This document shows positions 18,948-25,416 of a stretch of 40,046 nt of DNA, piece after piece. The position numbers were made by a program, and so were the translations under genes. The stretch comes from Hydrogenophaga sp. Its GTDB lineage: Bacteria; Pseudomonadota; Gammaproteobacteria; Burkholderiales; Burkholderiaceae_C. Every line of letters starts with the position of its first letter. Within the stretch, counting starts at the first letter, position 1. The stretch lies in contig JAUYSB010000107.1 in NCBI GenBank assembly GCA_030696525.1, positions 1-40,046 on the forward strand. The letters run 5' to 3'. The notes under the pieces were generated by a model. That model made no database searches, was not told the DNA's origin, and saw only the letters and a program-made list of their open reading frames with translations.

Positions 18948-19158
18948 GCGAAAAGGTCTGAGCCACCTCAGTTTCGCACTGAGGTCCAGGGTGCACTGGC
19001 CGCGGCAATGGCGTCCGACAGCATCAATGAAAAGATGCGGGGTCTTGCCATCGAACCCGTGTTCAGAACGCCGACGGAGTTTGTCGCGCATTGACGCATC
19101 GCACAAGCTGATTGGGGCGGCCACCAAGACTGCAAACATTCAAGTCGAGGGGGCTTAA
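18948..19158 (+). pseudogene. Remnant of a Bug/TctC-family solute receptor C-terminus, frameshifted
   Basis: In one frame, TEVQGALAAAMASD, INEKMRGLAIEP and TPTEFVAH run to a TGA at 19092-19094. Shifting by one base at about 19088-19091 restores IDASHKLIGAATKTANIQVE and a TAA at 19156-19158. Joined, these match the usual C-terminal helix pattern of Bug-type periplasmic receptors of tripartite carboxylate transporters. The N-terminal four-fifths of the gene is missing and one extra base breaks the rest. No start or ribosome-binding site is seen. The left limit is approximate. This is a scar of a deletion between the cyclase gene and the two-component system. The family call rests on pattern memory. 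Confidence 0.6.
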
Positions 19159-19337
19159 AACTTATCCGTCAATAGGTAGCATATCCATCGGGAGTGATCC
19201 AAACCGTGGGATGCCTACCGAGCAAGGTGGTGACGGACGATCCACCAAGGAACGCTTTGAGCTCGGGTAGCGTACAGGCCTTATTTGCGAAAACACCCCG
19301 ATGCTAAGCATCCAACAGTGGCATTGAGCGCCAGTTG
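19159..19337. other. Non-coding spacer downstream of the sensor kinase
   Basis: No gene is seen here. The only structure noted is a short inverted repeat at 19300-19312 (GATGCT, one base, AGCATC), 26 bases beyond the kinase stop. It could help terminate transcription coming from the minus strand, but it has no T-run and the evidence is weak. Confidence 0.3.
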
Positions 19338-20441
19338 TCAGATTACACGAGGCAGCGTTAGCTCAGCGCACAGGCCGCCCCCTGGGCGGTTGTTCAGGTG
19401 TATTCGGCCGCCGTGCCGAGTGGCGATTTCGTCGGCCACCGCCAAGCCCAAGCCAAGGCCGCCAGTGTGGCGGTGGCGTGAGGCCTCTAGCCGAAAAAAT
19501 GGCTGCAACACTTGGTCCAGCAGGTCAATCGGAATGCCAGTGCCCTTGTCAGACACACTGACCCGAAGTTGCTGTGCGTCCATAAAGCAGGCCACCTCGG
19601 CATGGCCGCCGTAGCGCACCGCGTTGTGCACTAGGTTGTCGATGCAGCGCCGCAGTGCGATCGGCTGAGCGCGCACCGTGCAGGTGCCCGAAGCAGCAGG
19701 CGCTTGCGCCAGCCAGACCGGGTGGCCACAGGCCTGCTGGTCTTCCACCACACTGTCCAGCAGCGCGGCCAGATCCAGTCTCACCAGGGGTTCCGGGTCG
19801 GCGGCGCCGCGCAGGTAGTCCAGCGTGCCGCGGATCATGGTTTCCATCTCCGTGATGTCCTTGCAGAAGCGTTGCCGCGCAACCGCGTCGTGTAATGCCT
19901 CTGCGCGTAATGCCAGCCGCGTGAGCGGTGTGCGCAGGTCGTGTGAGACAGCGGCCACAAATTGATCGCGCTGTGCCAGTTGCAGACGGATGTGGCGCTG
20001 TAACTGGTTGATCACTCGGGTTGCCTCGCGGCACTCGCGTGTGCCGGATTCTTGCAACGGCGGGCCTTCGATGTGAGCAGCCAGCCCTTGTGCGGCCTCA
20101 GCCAGGCGCTTGACCGGCGCGGCCAGCCAGCGTGCGCCAATCCAGGCCGCCAGCAGCATGGCCCCCAGGCGCACGCCGATGTCAAGCAGCATTTGCGCAG
20201 GTGGCATGTCCAGTGACGGTGGCTGCGTTTGCTGCGCGCTGGGTGGCTTGGGAAGTGGTGGGCCCATGGGACGGGGGTACAGCTCGAACAGCAGCGACAA
20301 GGCCAGAAGGTGGCTGAGCAGCATCACTGCGAACAGCAGTAACGTCAGGCGTCCGAACAGGCTGGAGGGCAGGCAGCGTTCGAATAGGGCGCTGGCCGGT
20401 TGCCACACCAGACTCGGTCGGATGACAGTCAGCCGCGCCAC
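19338..20441 (-). CDS. OmpR-partner sensor histidine kinase with a tiny periplasmic loop
   Basis: A 367-residue membrane histidine kinase. TM1 is at about 29-52, followed by a proline-rich periplasmic loop of only about 30 residues, then TM2 at about 82-105, a HAMP-like segment, and HisKA with phospho-acceptor H167 in VSHDLRTPLTRL. The ATPase domain shows the N box (NLVHNAVRYGG), G1 (SDKGTGIP), F box (FFRLE) and G2 (GGLGLGLAV). All catalytic boxes look intact. The start is GTG 20441, which overlaps the end of the response-regulator gene by 13 bases, so the pair is one operon. With no room for a classical ligand domain, it probably senses the membrane or a partner protein. The divergent EF-hand protein is a candidate for the linked process. 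Confidence 0.92.
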   Translation of the reverse strand: MARLTVIRPSLVWQPASALFERCLPSSLFGRLTLLLFAVMLLSHLLALSLLFELYPRPMGPPLPKPPSAQQTQPPSLDMPPAQMLLDIGVRLGAMLLAAWIGARWLAAPVKRLAEAAQGLAAHIEGPPLQESGTRECREATRVINQLQRHIRLQLAQRDQFVAAVSHDLRTPLTRLALRAEALHDAVARQRFCKDITEMETMIRGTLDYLRGAADPEPLVRLDLAALLDSVVEDQQACGHPVWLAQAPAASGTCTVRAQPIALRRCIDNLVHNAVRYGGHAEVACFMDAQQLRVSVSDKGTGIPIDLLDQVLQPFFRLEASRHRHTGGLGLGLAVADEIATRHGGRIHLNNRPGGGLCAELTLPRVI

Positions 20442-21169
20442 GCCAGCCTCCCTTTCACTGAGCGCGCGTTAAACAGGTAGCCCGCGCCGCGCACGGTTTT
20501 GATCAACGGCTCCTCGCGCGAGGTGTCGACGAGTTTGTGCCGTAGCCGCGAGACGAGCAGGTCGATGCTGCGCTCGAACGCGTCCATGGCCCGCCCGCGC
20601 GCCTGCTCCATCAGCTGGTCGCGGCTGAACAAGCGGCGGGGGGTTTGCAAAAAGGTACTGAGCAAGCGGAACTCGGCATTGGACAGCGGCACCACCAGCC
20701 CGGTGGGCGACAACAGGTGGCGCGCCTCGCGGTGCAGCTCCCAGCCATCGAAACAAATCACATCGTTGGCGCCCCCGTGCGGTTCGGTGTCACCGGCGCC
20801 ACAGAAACGCCGCAGTACCGAGTGGATGCGCGCAACCAGTTCACGTGGCTCGAAGGGTTTGCCCAGGTAGTCGTCGGCGCCGTGCTCAAGCCCAAGCACA
20901 CGGTCAAGTGGCGCGGTGCGCGCCGTCAGCATGATGACTGGAACGTTGGAATGTGCCCGCAGTTCGCGTATCAGCTCAAGCCCGTCGCGGCCAGGGAGCA
21001 TCAGGTCCAGCACGATCAGGTCGATTGTGTGACGTTGAAGCTGTGCCTGCATGTCTGTGCCATTGGCGGCACTGTGGACTTCGAAGTTGAAGCGCTGTAA
21101 GTAGGCGCCGAGCAGTTCGGTGATTTCTTCATCGTCGTCGACCAGAAGAATGGAAGTGTGTGTGCCCAT
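20429..21169 (-). CDS. OmpR-family response regulator
   Basis: A 246-residue transcription factor. The receiver domain (about 5-120) has acidic residues D11-D13, phospho-acceptor D55 in VLDLMLPGRDG, T in MLTART, and K in YLGKPFEPREL. The C-terminal winged helix (about 145-240) has LSNAEFRLLSTFL, FSRDQLMEQARGR, RSIDLLVSRLRHKL and VRGAGYLF. I start at ATG 21169, since the 34 residues upstream in frame are unlike a receiver N-terminus. The kinase gene follows with a 13-base overlap. The promoter faces that of the EF-hand gene across about 200 bases containing a 12-bp inverted repeat, a natural site for autoregulation and for control of the EF-hand gene. The signal and regulon are unknown. Confidence 0.94.
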   Translation of the reverse strand: MGTHTSILLVDDDEEITELLGAYLQRFNFEVHSAANGTDMQAQLQRHTIDLIVLDLMLPGRDGLELIRELRAHSNVPVIMLTARTAPLDRVLGLEHGADDYLGKPFEPRELVARIHSVLRRFCGAGDTEPHGGANDVICFDGWELHREARHLLSPTGLVVPLSNAEFRLLSTFLQTPRRLFSRDQLMEQARGRAMDAFERSIDLLVSRLRHKLVDTSREEPLIKTVRGAGYLFNARSVKGRLAWRG

Positions 21170-21209
21170 GGCTGCCCCGTTAATGCGCCAACAGTGTAGG
21201 AAGCAGGAC

Positions 21210-21270
21210 TGCATTTCAAAATGCGGAAATGGCTGGTGATGGTCCGTTTGTTTGGGGCTTTTGAAATGCA
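21210..21270. promoter_or_regulatory. Perfect 12-bp inverted repeat between divergent promoters
   Basis: TGCATTTCAAAA at 21210-21221 is matched by its exact reverse complement TTTTGAAATGCA at 21259-21270, with 37 bases between them. Each arm lies beside further A/T-rich near-palindromes (GCATTT-CA-AAATGC on the left; AAATGCATTT on the right). The repeat sits between the response-regulator start (21169) and the EF-hand gene start (21368). It is a good candidate for the binding sites of the response regulator, acting on both promoters. The right arm contains TTGAAA, which could double as a -35 element. Function is inferred. Confidence 0.55.
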
Positions 21271-21367
21271 TTTGTACCGGGCTTGATACGAAGTGGAGAA
21301 ACGCCCTTCACAGTTGGCGCGAAGAATCGGGCCACCAATTCTTCCTCCTACCAGAAAGGACTTCCCT

Positions 21368-22054
21368 ATGAGCGCAATTTCCGGCGTCGGTGGCGCCAGC
21401 AACGCTTGGGCAGCGGCCAACGCGCAGCGCGCGCAGCACCAGGCCAAGATGTTTGCCAAGGTGGACAGCGATGGCAGTGGTGCGGTCGACTCGACCGAGC
21501 TGGGCAGCCTGCTGACCCAGGTTGCCGAAAAGACTGGCGCCTCGCTGGGCGACAGCGAGGCTGTCTTGTCGAAAATGGACAGCAATAGCGACGGCAGCCT
21601 GACCAGCGACGAACTCGACCAGGGCATGCGTGCCTTGATGCCACCGCCTTCGACCATGGCGTTTGCGCAGTCGCACGGTGCGGTCCAGGACCAGGGCGAG
21701 GAGGGTGTTCCCAGCTTTGAATCCCTCGACACCGACGGCAATGGCGAGCTGTCGCAAGCCGAATTCGAGGCCGGCCGCCCGGCGCCCCCCCCGGGCGGCA
21801 TGGGGGCACCTGCCGGTGCAGGGGGGGCATCATCGTCTTCGACCAGCAGCACTTACGACCCTCTGGACATCAACGAGGACGGCTCCGTGTCTGAAATGGA
21901 GCGTCTTGCCGGTGCTTTGAAGGAGCTGGCGCAGTCGGCTGAGGGGAACCCCAGCGGCAGCTTCTATCAGGAGATCGCCAAGCTGGCTCAGTCGCACTAC
22001 GAGCAGATCAGCGCCAATGTGCTGAATACACAGCGCACCTCGGTGACCGTCTGA
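21368..22054 (+). CDS. Four-EF-hand calcium-binding protein
   Basis: A 228-residue acidic protein with four canonical EF-hand loops: residues 33-44 (DSDGSGAVDSTE), 71-82 (DSNSDGSLTSDE), 121-132 (DTDGNGELSQAE) and 167-178 (DINEDGSVSEME). Each has acidic or Asn/Ser ligands at positions 1, 3 and 5, Gly at 6 and Glu at 12, so calcium binding is likely. A Pro/Gly/Ser-rich linker (about 138-162) separates hand 3 from hand 4. The N-terminus has no hydrophobic signal peptide or membrane segment, so it is cytoplasmic or exported by a non-Sec route. ATG 21368 follows an AAGGA site; an earlier in-frame start at 21293 is less likely. It is divergent from the OmpR-type two-component system, which probably controls it. 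Confidence 0.9.
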   Translation: MSAISGVGGASNAWAAANAQRAQHQAKMFAKVDSDGSGAVDSTELGSLLTQVAEKTGASLGDSEAVLSKMDSNSDGSLTSDELDQGMRALMPPPSTMAFAQSHGAVQDQGEEGVPSFESLDTDGNGELSQAEFEAGRPAPPPGGMGAPAGAGGASSSSTSSTYDPLDINEDGSVSEMERLAGALKELAQSAEGNPSGSFYQEIAKLAQSHYEQISANVLNTQRTSVTV

Positions 22055-22217
22055 GCTCATGTGATTGTCCCCCGAATCCCCGGACTGGTCCTGTCACTGT
22101 CACAGATATTTGAAGATAGGACTATGAGTACGGCCAGGCACACAGACACAGTTGGACGCATCCTGTAAGACCAGCGCTTCGGCGCTGGTTGCCCACGTAG
22201 CAAGCCGCGCTGATGCG

Positions 22218-22469
22218 GTGCATTTAAGAGCCGGGCATGCGCGTGTCGGTGGTTGCACCCAGGCGGGCGTTGCTACCAGTCTGCTGTTCCAAATGGGAAA
22301 GCACGATCGCGAAGGCGCCATGACGGTAGTCAGCTCCGGCTAGGCGGTGGTGCCGGCATCGGGGCTGGCCGCAGTCCGAGCCGAGATCGGCAAGCTGCAG
22401 CGGGTGCTGGGAAAGAAGACCCTGTAGAGCGAAGGGAGGCGGATGAAAACTTGGATTGCCAGGAGGTAG
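22218..22469 (+). pseudogene. Decayed IS2-group (IS3 family) orfA with two internal amber codons
   Basis: One frame reads QAGVATSLLFQ, HDREGAMTVVSSG, a TAG (22341-22343), then AVVPASGLAAVRAEIGKLQ, RVLGKKTL, a second TAG (22424-22426), then RRMKTWIARR and a final TAG. This matches, piece by piece, the C-terminal half of IS2-type OrfA proteins (compare E. coli InsC, with GSLTAVAAGE, VVPASELAA, LLGKKTMENE and AKKWIA). Both internal TAGs fall where the family has Glu, so each is probably a GAG-to-TAG change. A short deletion follows the second. The N-terminal helix-turn-helix is missing or unrecognisable. The left boundary is approximate. It cannot make a working protein. Confidence 0.6.
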
Positions 22470-22472
22470 TTC

Positions 22473-22688
22473 TTGTATTCGTACGAAGACAGGATGCGAG
22501 CAGTCGAGCTCTGCATCAAGCTCAGCCAACGCGTCAGACCAACAATCCGACAGCTGGGTTACCCAACCAAGCATGCCTTGAAGGGGTGGTATCGGGATTA
22601 CGAGCAAAAGCTCGATTTGACAACGGGCTATGCAGGTAGGGAGCCAAAGTTCGCGCACGCCCATAAGGCGGCGGCGGTTGCGCATTGA
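22473..22688 (+). pseudogene. Truncated IS3-family transposase OrfA, N-terminal part
   Basis: A 71-residue frame from TTG 22473, preceded by AGGAGG at 22461-22466. MYSYEDRMRAVELCIKL, IRQLGYPTKHALKGWYRDYE and KFAHAHKAAAV match the N-terminal helix-turn-helix of a group of IS3-family OrfA proteins in which MYSYEDR and LGYPTK are standard. It stops at 22686-22688, far short of a full transposase, and no orfB with a DDE domain follows. It abuts the IS2-like remnant, so two different elements have been joined here. Probably dead. The remaining bases from 22055 to 22752 hold no other gene that I can support. Confidence 0.6.
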
Positions 22689-22752
22689 GTCCTTCATGAG
22701 CCGTGCATTGGGCCAAGAGCGGCAGTTTGAATCTTGGCGGCACAATAAACGC

Positions 22753-23418
22753 ATGACTTACCAGCTCAAGCCCAAAGCGAAAGCCTCGAGCAAGCCCAAT
22801 CCGCGAGCCGCAAGTGCGCAGGTGCAGCGCGCCAAAACCCGCTCCTTGATCATTGGGGCGGCCATCCCAATCTTTGCTCAGCATGGACCAGACATCCCCG
22901 TTGTGGATGATTTCGTCAAATCAGCTGGCGTGTCTCGGGGAACCTTCTACAACTACTTCGAGACCACCCGAGAGTTGCTGGAAGCGGCCATGGCGGAGCT
23001 ATCTGATGAGTTCATCGCCTCTATCGTCCCCATCGTCGAGAACGAACCCAATCCCGTGATTCGACTGGCCACGGCAGCACGCATGTTCTACCGGAGGGCA
23101 ACCCTGGACCCCATCTTTCGTGCGTTTCTAGGCTCTGTGTCTGGTGTGGGTACTTTGGCCACTGAGCATGCACGGGCCGATCTGAGTGAGGCCATCGATA
23201 GAGGTCTCATCAAAGTCACAGAACTTGATCTTGCTGAGGCTATCGCGTTTGGCGTCATGGTCTATGCCCTTCGATCTTCCAAAGTCGATACAGGTGGCCG
23301 GGAACGGGCACATGAAGTGGTTCGCGCCATATTGAACGGGTTGGGTGTTGCTCCCCGGTTGATTGATCGTGCACTGAAGGTCCAGCTTCCGCCCCGTCCA
23401 GACGTCGCCACCACGTAG
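22753..23418 (+). CDS. TetR-family transcriptional regulator of the catabolic cluster
   Basis: A 221-residue one-component regulator. After a basic, Lys/Pro-rich N-terminal tail (about 1-28), the TetR helix-turn-helix covers about 29-75, with PVVDDFVKSAGVSRGTFYNYF as the recognition region. The helical ligand and dimer domain (about 80-205) is not assigned to a subfamily. ATG 22753 places the HTH at a normal distance; in-frame codons further upstream run through the IS remnant and are rejected. It is followed by about 160 bases containing a 7+7 palindrome and then the hydrolase gene in the same direction, so it probably represses the downstream operon until an aromatic compound or a pathway intermediate binds. 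Confidence 0.92.
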   Translation: MTYQLKPKAKASSKPNPRAASAQVQRAKTRSLIIGAAIPIFAQHGPDIPVVDDFVKSAGVSRGTFYNYFETTRELLEAAMAELSDEFIASIVPIVENEPNPVIRLATAARMFYRRATLDPIFRAFLGSVSGVGTLATEHARADLSEAIDRGLIKVTELDLAEAIAFGVMVYALRSSKVDTGGRERAHEVVRAILNGLGVAPRLIDRALKVQLPPRPDVATT

Positions 23419-23462
23419 GGGAAACCACTGGGTATGGTTTACACCTAGATTGACGATTATGT

Positions 23463-23482
23463 CATTGACGAAAGTGTCAATG
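23463..23482. promoter_or_regulatory. Palindromic candidate operator ahead of the catabolic operon
   Basis: CATTGAC, a six-base spacer GAAAGT, then GTCAATG: a perfect 7-bp dyad. A third half-site with the same TTGACGA core lies just upstream (about 23450-23456), in direct orientation to the left arm. The dyad is 97 bases before the hydrolase start and 44 bases after the TetR stop. Size and position suit a TetR-family dimer. The TTGAC cores could also serve as -35 elements, in which case repressor binding would block polymerase. Function is inferred. Confidence 0.5.
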
Positions 23483-23579
23483 TAGATAGACTTCGCTTCA
23501 CCTCCTCGGAGTCGTGAGAGCTGTGCCTGCTGAGCACGTTCTGGCGATGGCTGTTCCAGGAGCTTTTGAAGGAAGTCAA

Positions 23580-24434
23580 ATGTCAGAACTCCATTACGCG
23601 CAGGGGCAAACCGAGAGTGGTGCGCCTTGGCAGGTCCATTACGAGGTCCACGGCTGTGGCCCGGATGTGATCATGTTGCACGGTGGTGGCCCTGGTGCCA
23701 CAGGCGCCAGCAACTACAGCAAAAACATCGCTGCCTTGTCTGCGCAGTTTCGCCTCTGGGTCATCGATTTCCCAGGTTGGGGAAAGAGCACCAAGAACCT
23801 CAATGCATTTGGTGGGATAGGACCATTTCACAACGGGGGGCGTGCAATCAAGGCGTTCATGGATGCCATGGGCATCCAGAAAGCGCATCTGATTGGCAAC
23901 TCGTTTGGTGGATCTTCGGCCTTGTGCCTTGCCATGGATCACCCTGAGCGCGTTGAGAAGCTGGTGCTTATGGGCCCTGGCGGCGGTGTAGCAAAAGATG
24001 CCAAGGGGCCGACAGAGGGCATCAAGCTGCTGCTGACCTACTACCTCGGTGAAGGGCCCACGATGGAGAAGCTTCAAGCCTTCATCAAGCACCTGGTTTT
24101 TGATCAAGGCCTGATCACACCGGAGATCCTAAAAGCCCGTTTTGAGGCGAGCAACGATCCCGAAATTCGTGCCAATCCCCCACTCGTGCCTCCAACAGAA
24201 GGGCCGGGCAAAGAAACCTTTATTTCGCTGGACCCCCGTCTGGGGAATCTGCCTCACAGAGCCATGTTTGTCTGGGGTTTGCAGGACAGGGTCAATGTGG
24301 TGGAAGGCATGGAGCCATTCCGAGCCATGCCGAACGCTGACTTTGTGCTGTTGGCCAACTGTGGTCATTGGGCGCAATGGGAGCACCCCGACCGCTTCAA
24401 TGACCTGGTGTTGGGCTTTCTGCGCAGCGCCTGA
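23580..24434 (+). CDS. Meta-cleavage product C-C bond hydrolase (alpha/beta hydrolase)
   Basis: A 284-residue serine-type hydrolase of the BphD/MhpC/HsaD group. It should cut the ring-fission product of a substituted catechol into a carboxylic acid and 2-hydroxypenta-2,4-dienoate. The catalytic triad is S108 in GNSFGG, D236 in GLQDRV and H263 in NCGHWAQWEHP. The oxyanion-side motif HGGGPGATG near residue 35 is typical of this group. ATG 23580 has a good AAGGAAG site; a GTG at 23514 would add 22 unlikely residues. It is the first enzyme gene of the operon, followed 38 bases later by the extradiol dioxygenase. Substrate side-chain specificity cannot be told from sequence. Confidence 0.92.
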   Translation: MSELHYAQGQTESGAPWQVHYEVHGCGPDVIMLHGGGPGATGASNYSKNIAALSAQFRLWVIDFPGWGKSTKNLNAFGGIGPFHNGGRAIKAFMDAMGIQKAHLIGNSFGGSSALCLAMDHPERVEKLVLMGPGGGVAKDAKGPTEGIKLLLTYYLGEGPTMEKLQAFIKHLVFDQGLITPEILKARFEASNDPEIRANPPLVPPTEGPGKETFISLDPRLGNLPHRAMFVWGLQDRVNVVEGMEPFRAMPNADFVLLANCGHWAQWEHPDRFNDLVLGFLRSA

Positions 24435-24472
24435 ATCTATTTCAATTTTCAACCATTTCAAAGGAGACAACC

Positions 24473-25414
24473 ATGACCCCTTCTATTCTGGAGCTGGGAT
24501 ACCTTGGCTTTGAGGTTTCGGACAGAGAACGCTGGAAACGCTTCGCGTCCGAGGTGATTGGTGCCGACGTGGCCGATGGGCCGTGCAGCACAACCCGACT
24601 GAAAATTGACGACGCTCCGGCAAGGTTCATTCTGAGTTATGGGCCGGCCAACGACTTGTCCTACGCCGGGTGGCGGGTTGAATCGGCCAGCGATGTTGAC
24701 GCCTTTTCAAAACATTTGAAAGTCCATGGCGTGAGCCACCATTGGGCCTCCGACGACGACCTGGAAATCCGCGGCGTACTGCGTGCGTTGCAGTTCCGTG
24801 ATCCGGAAGGGAACTGGCATGAGGTTTACGCAGCGCAACCTAAGGCATCCTCGCCCCTGCAGTCCAAACTGGTGTCGTCTGGGTTTGTGACGGGCAACGG
24901 CGGCGCAGGTCATGTGGTGTTCGAAGCCGACGATTACCCTCGCATGATCGAGTTTGCAAACAAGATTCTGGGTGTCAAGCTCAGCGACAACATCTACCTG
25001 CAGCCCGCGCCCGGCGTGAAGATCGAAGTGTCGTTCTTCCACGCCAACGAACGGCATCACTCCATTGCCGTCGCACCTCGGGCTCCGGTGCCGGGGCCCA
25101 AGAAACGCATCCATCACTTTATGGTGGAAGTGGGCCAAGTGGCCGACGTGGGGCGCGCTCGTGATCGGTGTTTGTCGTTCGGTCTACCTGTGGTCATGGA
25201 CATCGGTCAGCACCCCAACGACCAAATGATTTCCTTTTATGCCCACACGCCCTCCGGTTTTCTCGTGGAGGTTGGCTGGGGTGGTGTGAAGGTAGATGAA
25301 GAGAGCTGGAAAGCCCAGGCATTCGACCGGGTCAGCAACTGGGGGCATCGCCCGTTTGGCGCGTTGCCGGGCGAGGGCGGTGGTGTACCCGCTGCGGCGG
25401 TGGAGGTGGCCTGA
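24473..25414 (+). CDS. Type I extradiol (meta-cleavage) catechol dioxygenase
   Basis: A 313-residue two-domain VOC-fold dioxygenase. It should open a catechol ring next to the hydroxyls using Fe(II) and O2. The metal ligands are visible as H147 (GHVVFEAD), H215 (HHFMVEV) and E266 (FLVEVGWGG), the spacing seen in BphC/HsaC-type enzymes that cleave bicyclic or bulky catechols. Further support is the FRDPEGNWHEVY segment at the end of the N-terminal domain and the GQHPNDQMISFY region. AAGGAG stands seven bases before ATG 24473. The next gene starts two bases after the stop. The family is secure; whether the natural substrate is a biphenyl-like, phenylpropanoid or steroid catechol is open. Confidence 0.93.
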   Translation: MTPSILELGYLGFEVSDRERWKRFASEVIGADVADGPCSTTRLKIDDAPARFILSYGPANDLSYAGWRVESASDVDAFSKHLKVHGVSHHWASDDDLEIRGVLRALQFRDPEGNWHEVYAAQPKASSPLQSKLVSSGFVTGNGGAGHVVFEADDYPRMIEFANKILGVKLSDNIYLQPAPGVKIEVSFFHANERHHSIAVAPRAPVPGPKKRIHHFMVEVGQVADVGRARDRCLSFGLPVVMDIGQHPNDQMISFYAHTPSGFLVEVGWGGVKVDEESWKAQAFDRVSNWGHRPFGALPGEGGGVPAAAVEVA

Positions 25415-25416
25415 TC

